Shown piece after piece: positions 11,914-21,276 of a stretch of DNA of 64,000 nucleotides (its first letter is position 1; each line of letters begins with the position of its first letter). The position numbers and the translations under genes were made by a program. The stretch is taken from positions 38,684,998-38,748,997 of the forward strand of contig OX359267.1 in NCBI GenBank assembly GCA_947179155.2. The letters are read 5' to 3'. Under the pieces are notes generated by a model that saw only the letters and a program-made list of their open reading frames with translations, had not been told where the DNA came from and did not search any database. Origin of the DNA: Hedera helix. Taxonomy: Eukaryota > Streptophyta > Magnoliopsida > Apiales > Araliaceae.

Positions 11914-14085
11914 ACGTTTTGATTCCATTCATAATTCCTATAAATTAGCTTCTAGAGCCATTCTTGTTGTTTTCCTTGGCTATTCCCATATACAATAAGG
12001 TTATACACTTTTTAACATTGACACTCAACAGATTTTTGTATCTAGGCATGTCGTTTTTTATGAGGACATTTTCCCTTTTTAAAGAAAATCTTAATCTATT
12101 ATCTTCATGGTTTTCAATCCAAAACTCTTTCATATGACAACACTACTTCTTGTATATGTGATACTCCTTTCTTCCATACACCTTTCACTAATGATTCATC
12201 TTCAGTTTTTGCTTCTGAATTTCTAGTTCTTAATCCAATCACCAATCCGAACACCTGTATTACTAATCCAAACACCAATCCAGAAACCTGTATTCCTAAT
12301 CTAGACACCAATCCAGAAACCAACATTCCTAATCCAGACACCAGCATTCCTAATTTAGACACCTGTATATCTAATTCAGACACCAATGTTCCTTTTTCCA
12401 GAACTTCTTAGAGACTTAAAGTTCCTCCCAAATGGCATAACGATTATGTTATGTCTAAATTTAATCATCTTCATTCTAAATATGTTATTTCAAATTATGT
12501 TACATATAATGCTTTAGCCCCTGCATATCAAGATTTCTTAGCTAACCTATCATTAATGATCAAAGAGCCTACTACTTATAATCAAGCTAAAAATGATCCT
12601 AATTGGCAAACAACAATGCAAAAGGAAATCCAGGCCTTAGAAGCAAACCACACATAACTTATAACTTCTTTACCACCAGGTAAAGTTCCAGTGGGCTGTA
12701 AATGAATCTACAAAGTCAAGTATCATGCTAATGGAACTGTGGAAATATACAAGGCTAGATTAGTAGCCAAATATTATACATAAACAGAAGGTGAAGATTT
12801 TCATGACACATTTGCCCTAGTAGCTAAAATGCCTACAGTCAAAACTCTTTTGGCTATAGTTGCTGTTAAGAACTGGTATTTACATCAACTTGATGTTAAT
12901 AATATTTTTCTTCATGGTTATCTGCTTGAAGAAGTTTATATGGATTTACCAGCTAGATATGATACTACAGGTTTGTCAATTTAGTTTGCAAATTGCAAAA
13001 ATCTTTGTATGGCTTAAAATAAGCTTCTAGGCATTGGTTTCATAAACTTCAAGAAGCTCTGTTAGCTGCATGGTATGTTCAATCTTTCTCAAATTATTCT
13101 TTGTTTACTAAAAAGGATCAAGACCATTTCACAATTTTGCTTGTCTATGTTGATGATATCTTGGATGCTGATGATCATTTTCCCGTTATTGAGCTCTCAA
13201 AACTTTTCTGGACCTCAAATTCAGCAATAAAAATTTAGGACCTCTTAAATATTATTTAGGTCTTGAAGTTGCAAGCTCTGAGGCTAGTATTTTTCTTAAT
13301 CAAATGAAGTATGCACTTGATCTTTTAAGTACTGCAAATTAAACATGACAGATTGCAAGCCTTTATCTTTTACCTATGCTTCACAATACTAAGTTTGATG
13401 ATTCTGGTCCTTCCTTTCATGATCCTTCTCTTTATAGAGCTTTAACTATCAAACTTTTGTATCTCACTATTGCCAAACATGATATAGTCTATTCTGTTCA
13501 GACTCTTGGTCAGTTTATGCATGCTTCTACTCTTGCGCATTTTCAAGTAGCTCAAAGAATTCTTAGATATATAAATGTTACAGTAGGTCAAGGCATTTTA
13601 TTCTCCGCTATTTCTCCCCTCATCTTGACTGCTTACTGTGATAGTGATTGGGGTGCATGTCAAACTACTAGCAGATTAATCGCAGGTTTTTGTATCAGAA
13701 TTGGAGATTCTCTAGTTTCCTGACAAGCTAAGAAACAGTCTGTAGTCTTTAGATCCATTGCTGAGGCTGAACATAAAGCATTAGAAATCACCACTTGTGA
13801 AGTTCTCTGGTTTAAAAATCTGTTGTAGGATTTTTTTCGTTTCTACAATTGAGCATATTCCTATCTATTGTGAGAATAAAACAACAATTCATATTTCTGA
13901 AAATCCCATTCATCATGGCAGAACTAAGCACGTTGATTTGGATTGTCATTTCATCAGGGAAAAGGTTATTGCAGGCATTATTTCTCCTACTTTTATTTCT
14001 TTTGTTAATCAGTTAGCAGACATCTTCACCAAGGATTTAAACAGAGATCAGCATTTGCACTTTTTTTCCAAGCTCAAGGTGCTCA
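11914..14085 (+). pseudogene. Copia reverse transcriptase-RNase H part of pol, broken
   Basis: Following the end of integrase, a spacer and the reverse transcriptase can be read in pieces: KYHANGTVEIYKARLVAK, EGEDFHDTFALVAKMPTVK, WYLHQLDVNNIFLHGYL (usual NAFLHG), and LVYVDDI in a shifted frame near 13141. Then LGPLKYYLGLEVA, SLYRALTIKLLYLT, the RNase H motif YCDSDWGACQTTSR, and near the end HGRTKHVDLDCHFIREKV and QLADIFTKDL. There are stop codons near 12656, 12702, 12781, 13723 and others, plus several frameshifts. Domain order (integrase before RT) identifies Ty1/copia. Confidence 0.9.
12232..12400 (+). repeat. Coding minisatellite in the copia integrase-RT spacer
   Basis: A roughly 21-24 bp unit of the form AATCCAGACACCARCATTCCT is repeated about seven times, giving a peptide of NPxT and IPN blocks in the pol frame. 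It falls in the poorly conserved spacer between integrase and reverse transcriptase, so it may have been tolerated in the live element. Confidence 0.75.
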
Positions 14086-14104
14086 ATTTTTTTCCACCTT
14101 TCGC

Positions 14105-14123
14105 TTGTGGGGGGAGCGATGAA
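14105..14123 (+). other. Copia polypurine tract
   Basis: The purine-rich TTGTGGGGGGAGCGATGAA lies directly before the 3' LTR, the expected position of the plus-strand primer. Confidence 0.8.
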
Positions 14124-14603
14124 GGTATATCAGATTTATCCCAGCAGCAATGCCAGAATTCATGCCACAACAAATATCATGACTCACAACAGCATATGGA
14201 TTCTGCAACAATCAAGTCTGGTATCAAGGCTAACACAGTTAAAGCATCTATATTGAGTGGACTTAAATATACAAGGTCAGCATCACATAATGGATGGGGG
14301 TGACTTTCACGTACAATGACAGTGACACGTGTCAATCATTCCATAAATTCAGGACATTTGTTAGTTAGTTTAGTTAGTCGACCTTAGCCAGATGCATTAT
14401 AACTAATTTGTATAGATACAAATTGCATATAAGTTTATGCTGTATAAATTAGTGGTGTGAGACTCATTGTATATAAGTTTTTCTGTAGATATTGTTCAAT
14501 TAGATTCAGAGAAATAAAACTTCAGTTTCACAACATCATGATTCTATTTTCTTCATTTCATAATCTGTAAATAACATCTTTTATTGATTCATGAAAGTTT
14601 ACA
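14124..14603 (+). repeat. 3' LTR of the copia element
   Basis: Aligns with the 5' LTR; the first base is G where the 5' copy has T (GGTATATCAG against TGTATATCAG). It ends GTTTACA at 14603, four bases before the PRA1 stop codon at 14608-14610. On the minus strand it carries AATAAA at 14580-14585, about 25 nt past that stop; the 5' LTR lacks this hexamer (it reads TTCACT on the plus strand at the matching place). Confidence 0.9.
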
Positions 14604-14607
14604 AATA

Positions 14608-15198
14608 CTAATTCGAGAAATGAACTCTGTAAGAATCTGAATCCGATTGCGACGCTATCAAACCATTAGCTAGGGCATCGTTTTCGTCCAGAAACAATCC
14701 CTCTGGATTTCTAAACACACCGTGAAGGGTCGAGATCAAAATCCCAACGCTAATTCCAATCAACAAATTATTGAAAATTTCCGTGAAAATTCCCGTGAGC
14801 CAAACCGCAAGCACGGATACCAAGATCAAGCCCACTATCACTACCTGATCACTCACGTGGTGTCCCCAAACGACCATCGGATCTTCCCGGAAGAAGTACA
14901 GTGCCAGCCACAGCCGAAATACCAAGGCGAACATGATCAGCGACAACGGATAGCCAAAGAGGAAGGCGGCGGCGCAGGTGGAGATCACGATGAGGTAGTT
15001 CACGCCGAAGTATTTCGAGTTTAGACGGGATCGGGCGGTGGCGGCGGAGAGGGATTCCGGACAGTCAAATGCGGAGAGGAATTCTGGCCAGGGACGGCCA
15101 CGAGGAAAGAAGGTGGAGAGGTTCTGGAAGGATCGGGAGGTGGGGATGGTGGTGTAACCGGAGGCTGAGGCGGCGGTGGTGGCCGGTGGAGCCTGCAT
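14608..15198 (-). CDS. PRA1 family protein (prenylated Rab acceptor-like), 196 aa
   Basis: PRA1 proteins are small membrane proteins of the ER, Golgi and endosomes that bind prenylated Rab GTPases and help vesicle traffic. The start is the ATG at 15196-15198 (MQAPPATTAAS); the upstream in-frame extension has no ATG. The N-terminus has the plant PRA1 pattern YTTIPTS, then RPWPEFLSAFDCPESLS and NSKYFGVNYLIV. Two paired hydrophobic blocks (about residues 68-103 and 121-165) match the four membrane segments of the family. The tail NPEGLFLDENDA fits the PRA1.E/F group. It is a single exon of normal length (family about 180-230 aa). The copia element ends four bases beyond the stop, so the native 3' UTR has been displaced by about 7 kb. 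Confident of family; subgroup less so. Confidence 0.93.
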   Translation of the reverse strand: MQAPPATTAASASGYTTIPTSRSFQNLSTFFPRGRPWPEFLSAFDCPESLSAATARSRLNSKYFGVNYLIVISTCAAAFLFGYPLSLIMFALVFRLWLALYFFREDPMVVWGHHVSDQVVIVGLILVSVLAVWLTGIFTEIFNNLLIGISVGILISTLHGVFRNPEGLFLDENDALANGLIASQSDSDSYRVHFSN

Positions 15199-16495
15199 TG
15201 TGGTTGACTTTAAACACTCGTGGTTGTTGGATTTGCTTGAAGCTGGGCCTCCAGAAATTATCAATTTGTCAGCTAAAATAGGAGTTCAAGTCACATTTGA
15301 AAATTTTGCATTCATTATATATATATATATATATATATTTCATATTAATCTTTAAAACTGTTTAATGATTAGTTGATTAATGGGTACATCATGATGCAAT
15401 TATTACCTAAAATTTTAGGATTTAGACGCCAATTTTGATCAGCCCAAGCCCCCAACCCAATGAATTTTTTTTAGATATCCTATTTTCAATTTTCATAATC
15501 AGTTCGTGAAATTTATAATTTAAAATTAACATGATCATTCCATCAAAATGTTAGGGGACAGGAGTAGTTGTGCTGGTTTCATTATCAGTTTACTTGAAGG
15601 GTGATTTGGTAACCAAATTTGGCGTGTAAAATGGTGAGCATTTAGAAATCTTGTATGGTCCTAATTGTGAATTGAAAAGGTAATTAATGTTTCTGACAAA
15701 ATTTTGTTTTCCTTATTCTTATCCGGTGGTATTCAGTTTGTTTTTTTTAGAAAAAAACTTCTTTCTTACCGTCTTTCTTCAAAGTAATTTCCCCCCATTA
15801 ATTTCTTAGAAGAAAAAGCCTTACCTTCCTCTATGGTGGAACTAGTTAAGAAGAGGTCCAATTTCCCAGCCCAGCCAAGTAGTTTTTTAATCCGTATATC
15901 GTTGTTAATATTTAATTTTGTGTCAACACAAACCCTATACATAGTTAACTGAAGACGTGCAGAAAGCGTCTTCTCCAAAATCTCTGTGCGTCATCACTGA
16001 GGTTGGTATCTCTCCTATGGGGATTTAAATTTTGATTCTAGACGGTTTGTCTTGAACCGTTCATTCGGAAAATTATAGAAAATTAGTATGACTAGAGAGT
16101 TTCTCTGGATGATCTTTATTTTATAAAGTATTATCCTTTCAGTCAGATAAAAGTTCTGGCATATTTTTGTTTGGCACAAGTTTATATAAATAATATCCAA
16201 AAATAAAATTACACACTATATTCATTATAACTATTAAAAAATAAGGTATAAAACAAATTTTAATATCATATTTTACTTTTTAATAATTAAAATGAATGTT
16301 GTGTTTGGATATTATGCATTTATACTTGTTTTTTTGTTTGTGATCCAAGTACAATGGGAACATATGTCACACTTTCAAATAAATTAAAGTAGGGTGAACT
16401 TTTTTGACCATATGTTCATTCCTTTTATATTGAAGGAAGTTTGGTACCTAGAAAAATCAAAAAAAGCTCACGTCTCATATTTATTTGAATTTTCA
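15199..16495. other. PRA1 upstream spacer, AT-rich, with a (TA)n tract
   Basis: This is the promoter side of PRA1. It holds a pure TA dinucleotide run at about 15316-15338. I see no gene; the short ORFs at 15766-15978 and 16015-16200 have no recognisable features. Confidence 0.55.
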
Positions 16496-16511
16496 ACGAT
16501 AGGCAGTGGCA

Positions 16512-16534
16512 GGGGGGGGGGGGGGGGGGGGGGG
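16512..16534. repeat. Run of 23 G
   Basis: A homopolymer of guanine directly inside the left end of the hAT element. Its right-end counterpart is only six C (near 18151-18156). Length at such runs is unreliable in most sequencing methods. Confidence 0.9.
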
Positions 16535-16686
16535 TCATCTGACCCCGGTAACTCCGGTCGCTCAGGAGGAACCTCAGGCAACTTGACCCCTGTAATTTCG
16601 ACCGCGGCCAGGCGCCTGTAATTCCGGCCCTCCAATCTCCATGATCGCCGACAGATGATTCTTCATTTCGGCAGGAGAGGCGATTT

Positions 16687-16803
16687 GGAAATAGGATTTT
16701 GTTTTTTTGTTTTTTTTTAATTTTAAACTTACTAAATGAAACGACGTCGTTTCATTTAATAAGTTTAAAATTTAAAAAAAAAAAACAACAAAATCCAATT
16801 TCC
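16687..16803. repeat. 117-bp near-perfect palindrome
   Basis: The centre is between 16745 and 16746 in AACGACGTCGTT. Arms of about 58 bp run outward through ATGAAACGAC/GTCGTTTCAT and long A/T tracts to GGAAATAGGATTTTG on the left and CAAAATCCAATTTCC on the right, with only a few mismatches or length differences in the homopolymers. A single strand could form a long hairpin. Confidence 0.9.
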
Positions 16804-18791
16804 TTATCTTCAGCCTCGCCACTGCTCACGCCTCACAGCCACAGGCCACAGCCAGACAGCCTTATCCTTATTCCTTACTCCGCCGCCCTCTGTCAGCCTG
16901 TTGCTCAGCTCACGCCCCAGTCCCCACAGCTCACTGCTCACGCCTCACGGTCTCCAGCTCGGCGAACAGCGGCTCTCGTGACTCGTCTCTCCCCTGCTCG
17001 GCTGCTCCAGCCTCCGCCCTCTAGTGCTCCAACTGTCAAGCCATCAAGGGTTAAGGGTAAGTTGTTAATTTAAATATTTAATTAAATATTTGATTTAGGG
17101 TTTTAAAAAATTAAGGATTTATGGTTAATGATTATTGTTGTTATTAGTTAAAATTGATTATTAATATGAAATTTTGTGCTTAATGTTGCGGTTGTTGCCA
17201 TTAAATTAGAGTCTAGAGATTTAGATCTTAGAGTTTGTTAATTGTTAATTTGTTATGCCATTAAATTATGAAATGTTTAAATTGATGAAATTATTGTGAA
17301 ATGTTATAATTGGGTAAAATGAATTTGAATATAAATTTGAGAAATGGTATATAAGTATATTTATGGTATAACCGTATAATGATCAATGATGGTATATTGA
17401 TGTTATAATGATGCTATATTTAAGATTTGATAATTGATTAGCAATTGATGTTTTTATTTATTATAGATTATGGATGCTTCTTGTTTTTTGACGAAATTTC
17501 GACTAGCAGATACACCAATTTTCTTCCCCTTCATTATTAGTAGTGAGAGAAGTAAGATGACTAAATTTACTTGAAATATAACTCCTTTGTGCTATAAAAT
17601 CTATTGTTTTAATATGACTTTCTGTTACTAAATTTCTGTTGGAGGAAATGAAACTAAGCTATATTGGATTTTGTACAATTAGCAAAATTTTATAATCCAA
17701 TGGATGTAAAAATCAAAGAATGACCGGATGAATTGCTTTCGATTCAGCAGTTGTAAGGCCAAGGTTGGTGGAATTAGAAATTGTTACAAAGCGGTTAAAA
17801 TCTGTTTTTGGGTAACTTGGATCAATGTTATTTTTCTAGTTTGCTCTTGTTTCAATTTATTGGTTAGTGCCAGAAAAAATTAAAAGGCAATTCATCTCTG
17901 GTTTAATATATATATATATATTTTTTTGCTTTCATCTGGTTTGATGACTTTGGTTTAGGCTACAAGTTTCTGGAATAATTTATGTTATTGTTGTTTTCTG
18001 GCAGTAATACAGATAGATGGATTATGTTGTGAGATTGCTAAAAATTTGAAATTCTTTGGATTGCCCCCCTCCCCATTAAGTAATAAGTTTTTTGATTCTT
18101 GTTGGTCTATTCAAGCGTCAATAAATAATTTTTTTTATTAAGTAATTTTGACCCCCCTGTAATTTTGTTCTGGTTCCGCCACTGACGATAGGAAGAAATA
18201 TAAAATAATAAAATTGTTTATATTTAAATTCTCATTTAATTGCATAATTTTTTTTTTGTATATAACTAATGATATTTCATAAATATGCATAGAGAATAAA
18301 AATATGATAATTAATAGTTTAATACTAAGGGTAGTATAGATAAATTATTATAAAAAATAAATTATTTAATATAAGTAGACATTTAACTTGAATTACTTAA
18401 TATAGTAATAAGGAATTTTATCTTATAACGGAGGAATTATTCAATTAGTACTCTTTAATTATATAAATATAACTCATTCGGATTGCCCAAAACTATTGGC
18501 TTGGAATCAGATTCCCAATTATAATTATAAATTCACTAAAAAAATACTATTAATTGGCATATTATAAAAAGTACTATTAATGGGATTATTAAAAATCATT
18601 AGAAAAAACAAATATGTAGCTGTATTCGCTATTTTGTGACGAAAAAATCTGGTAATCTTTCATATATATGTGAGTTGAATTAATCGTTGTCCTCATGCAC
18701 TATGTGATTTTTAGGTGAAACTTCTAAATAAGTCGAATTATGATTGACTTTGATTTTAAGAAGAAAAGACGCCGTAGTGTACATGTGAAGA

Positions 18792-18925
18792 ATGTTGAAA
18801 GATCGGTTAAGTGATTTACCGGAGGGCATCTTTTCTCGTTGCTTGATGATACCAGAAGTGCTGTTCAAACTAGTTTATCCACAATATGGAATGAGAAGAA
18901 ATTATGGATTTACCCCCAAATCTAA
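18792..18925 (+). pseudogene. F-box domain fragment
   Basis: ATG at 18792 starts MLKDRLSDLPEGIFS, the beginning of a plant F-box (compare the family pattern DRISxLPxxIL). A frame change within TTTTCTCGTTGCTTGATGAT moves the rest to another frame, where TRSAVQTSLSTIWNEKKLW follows (family pattern: T+xAVxTSxLSKRWxxLW). F-box proteins are substrate adaptors of SCF ubiquitin ligases. The fragment ends about 250 bp before the CACTA element. LRR/FBD-type pieces on the same strand reappear beyond it (28180-29380), so both may be halves of one dead gene. Confidence 0.75.
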
Positions 18926-19203
18926 ACTTGACAAACAAGGCATTTGGTCAAAAATCTGAGAAATTTTTATACAAAGTCCTCACCTGGAGCCATACCCAGA
19001 CCTAGCAGCAGACGGGCGAGACGTGTGTTTGAATTCAGACCGGATCACTCTTCTTTGTTTGAGCTGGTCCCACACACATAGACTAGAAGATATCACTTGT
19101 CCTGGGTTGAGCAAGTATGTAGAGATCTTCGTGGCACTGTAGAGGGAGCGTCAATGGATCTTTTCTAGGATTCTTTATCACACCACACATGGAAATCTTT
19201 CCA

Positions 19204-19564
19204 TTAGCGACCAAGACTTTCTGTGACCGCCAAAGTCGTCGCTAATACTACCTTTTAGCGATCGATTTCAGCGACCGAATATGCACATAGTCGCTAAAAG
19301 TAATAGCGACCGAAAGGCGGTCGCTATTTTCGTCGCAAATACCATTTTTGCCACCAAAAAAATGTGGGATTTTTGGCGCCACATTTAGCGACCGATGTTC
19401 CGTCGCTGATATATTAGCGACCGAAACTTCCGTCGCTACAAGTGCCAACGCATTAAATGAAAAATAGCAATCGAAAGCGGTCGTCGTTAAGAGGTCGCTA
19501 AAAGTGCCAACGCATTAAATGAAAAGTATTTATCGAAAGCGGTCGCTGTTAAGCGGTCGCTATT
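19204..19564. repeat. Left subterminal GCGACC/GGTCGC repeats of CACTA
   Basis: About 20 copies of TAGCGACC, GCGACCGA or their complements. The final part holds a direct repeat of about 62 bp starting AAGTGCCAACGCATTAAATG at 19440 and again at 19502. Such arrays bind the element-encoded DNA-binding protein in En/Spm. Confidence 0.85.
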
Positions 19565-19829
19565 ATGTTCAGACCTAATGTTAGACGCCGCACAGGAAAT
19601 AGAAGGAAGAAGAAAGTAGAAAGAAAAAAGAGAGAAGAGAGAAGAGCCCTCCCTTGCCGAACGACCGCCCCTCCCCTCTTCTTACTGGACATCGCTCCTC
19701 CCCTCCCTTCACCCTACTGGACGCCGCCGTCCCTGCCGGACTTCTCCGCCCCTTTCGGACGCTGCCGCACCGACACAGCAGGACGTCGTTACCCCTACCA
19801 AACCCAGCCTCTGCCACCCTTGTTAGTTA
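19565..19829 (+). other. C/G-rich leader exon of the CACTA element
   Basis: A GA-rich then CCTCC-rich block, quite unlike its AT-rich surroundings, ends at a consensus splice donor AAG/GTAAGTT at 19829/19830. The 131-codon ORF starting at 19565 spans it but looks compositional. It is best read as the untranslated first exon of the element transcript, with the intron covering the AT repeat region. Confidence 0.55.
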
Positions 19830-19904
19830 AGGTAAGTTACTGTCATCAAATTGAAAATTATTGTATGGATTGCTTCGGAAAATTATTGTATGGATTGCTT
19901 TACA

Positions 19905-20830
19905 GATCATTTTACATATATTATTATTTAGTAATAATATCATTTCCAAATATAATATAATAAACATTATGAAATAAATATATATAATATAATACAGAAA
20001 ATAATATTATGAAATACATAAATATAATATAGTAATATAATGAAATAAATAAATATAATATAATATAATAAATAAAAATAATACAAAATAATTATGAAAT
20101 AAATAAAAAATAATATTATCATTTCCAAAATAATACAAAATAATATTATGAAATAAATATAATTTAATATAATATAATAAAGAAAAATAATACAAAATAA
20201 TATAATACAAAATAATATTATGAAATAAATACAAAATAATATTATGAAATAAATACAAAATAATATAATCATTTCCAAAAAAATACAAAATAATATTATG
20301 AAATAAATAAATATAATATAATGTAATAAAGAAAAATAATACAAAATATTATTATGAAATAAATACAAAATAATATAATCATTTCCAAAATAATGCAAAT
20401 TAATATTATGAAATAAATAAATATAATATAATGTAATAAAGAAAAATAATACAAAATATTATTATGAAATAAATACAAAATAATATTATGAAATAAATAC
20501 AAAATAATATTATCATTTCCAAAATAATACAAAATAATATTATGAAATAAATAAATATAATATAATATAATAAAGAAAAATAATACAAAATAATATAATA
20601 AACATAATATTATGAAATAAATACAAAATAATATTATGAAATAAATACAAAATAATATAGTATAAAATAATACAAAAAAATATAATAAAGATAAATAATA
20701 CAAAATAATAAAAAATAATATAATTATAAAATATTATAATATAATATCATTCAAAATAATATTATAAAATAAATAAAAATAATATAATACAATATAATAT
20801 AATATATATAAAAATAATATAAAAAAAATA
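19905..20830. repeat. AT-rich minisatellite in the CACTA intron
   Basis: More than 90 percent A+T. Interleaved units such as AATAATATTATGAAATAAAT and ATAATACAAAATAATATTAT recur many times; ATCATTTCCAAA recurs near 19942, 20118, 20270, 20381 and 20514. The minus-strand ORFs made of I, F, Y and L here are artefacts of the repeat. Confidence 0.85.
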
Positions 20831-20960
20831 TACGCAGCTTAGAAACCCATTCAAGATTCACTCATTAGGAGTGAATTTTGAATAGTCCCCGTTTTGGGAC
20901 TGTTTTTGTATGTTCCGCCCCCACTTAGGCCGGTGTCAATAAGTTAAGCGAATTTATCTG

Positions 20961-21095
20961 TTTGTTCTAAAGAAATTTTGGTTTGTTTATCTTCTATTGT
21001 TCTCCGGGTGCATACTTAGACTGTGTAAATCATAGTCTATTTCGTGTACTTGGAGATCGATGGTAGATGTTGCCGAAATTTCTTTAGAACAAACA
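20961..21095. repeat. 18-bp inverted repeat upstream of the CACTA transposase
   Basis: TTTGTTCTAAAGAAATTT near 20961 is matched by AAATTTCTTTAGAACAAA near 21076, with a loop of about 100 bp. It sits between the AT repeat and the transposase start. Confidence 0.75.
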
Positions 21096-21276
21096 TATGC
21101 ATTTGTTTAAGTCGTTGACATTAGTGGGACTCACATACAAGAATGGGATAGAAGCTTGACCGGTGTAATAAGGGTGGAGACGTATTTAGGTAAGAAACAT
21201 GCATTATACCTATACATTTTTAATAAGTAGATTTAATGAATACAAAAAATCTTGTCAAAATAGGTACCATACTATT

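Larger units (their letters stand above)
7569..14603 (+). mobile_element. Decayed Ty1/copia retrotransposon, interrupted by another insertion
   Basis: Two LTRs of 485 and 480 bp (7569-8053 and 14124-14603) flank a copia-order interior: primer site, gag, protease, integrase, reverse transcriptase, RNase H, polypurine tract. The interior carries many stop codons and frameshifts and a 1.5 kb foreign insertion. The LTRs differ from each other at many positions, so the insertion is old. Convincing target-site duplications are not visible (ATAAA on the left, AATAC on the right). Confidence 0.93.
16504..18184. mobile_element. Non-autonomous hAT-type DNA transposon (1681 bp)
   Basis: A perfect 8-bp target duplication ACGATAGG flanks the element (16496-16503 and 18185-18192). 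The right end read inward is CAGTGGCGGAACCAGAAC, a terminal sequence of the kind seen in plant hAT elements. The left end starts CAGTGGC and then jumps to AGGGGG, so part of the left terminal repeat seems lost next to a 23-G run. The 8-bp duplication is the hAT hallmark. Inside are a large palindrome, a C-rich block (16800-17060) ending at a GGTAAGTT donor-like site, and no transposase, so it needs a helper. Confidence 0.85.

Noticed and set aside
12114..12386. Minus-strand repeat protein (GLVSGL-type)
   Set aside because: Antisense of the coding minisatellite in copia pol.
7564..14608. Target duplication of the plus-strand copia element
   Set aside because: ATAAA and AATAC do not match; only a shifted four-base similarity exists, which is expected by chance in AT-rich DNA.
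15196..15264. Upstream N-terminal extension of PRA1 (22 residues)
   Set aside because: The extension has no ATG (it would begin at TTG) and does not resemble the family; the ATG at 15198 gives the normal PRA1 start.
14722..15281. Plus-strand ORFs over PRA1
   Set aside because: Antisense shadows of the PRA1 exon.
16699..17073. 124-codon ORF in the hAT element, P/S/A-rich
   Set aside because: Composition-driven, starts inside the palindrome, and no transposase or known domain is visible. The donor-like site after it leaves a captured exon possible but unsupported.
19565..19960. 131-codon R/P-rich ORF in the CACTA leader
   Set aside because: It spans a likely untranslated first exon and its intron; no domain and no start context worth calling.
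19967..20703. Long minus-strand ORFs of I, F, Y, L and N
   Set aside because: They come from the AT minisatellite in the CACTA element; the protein repeats the DNA repeat and has no domain.
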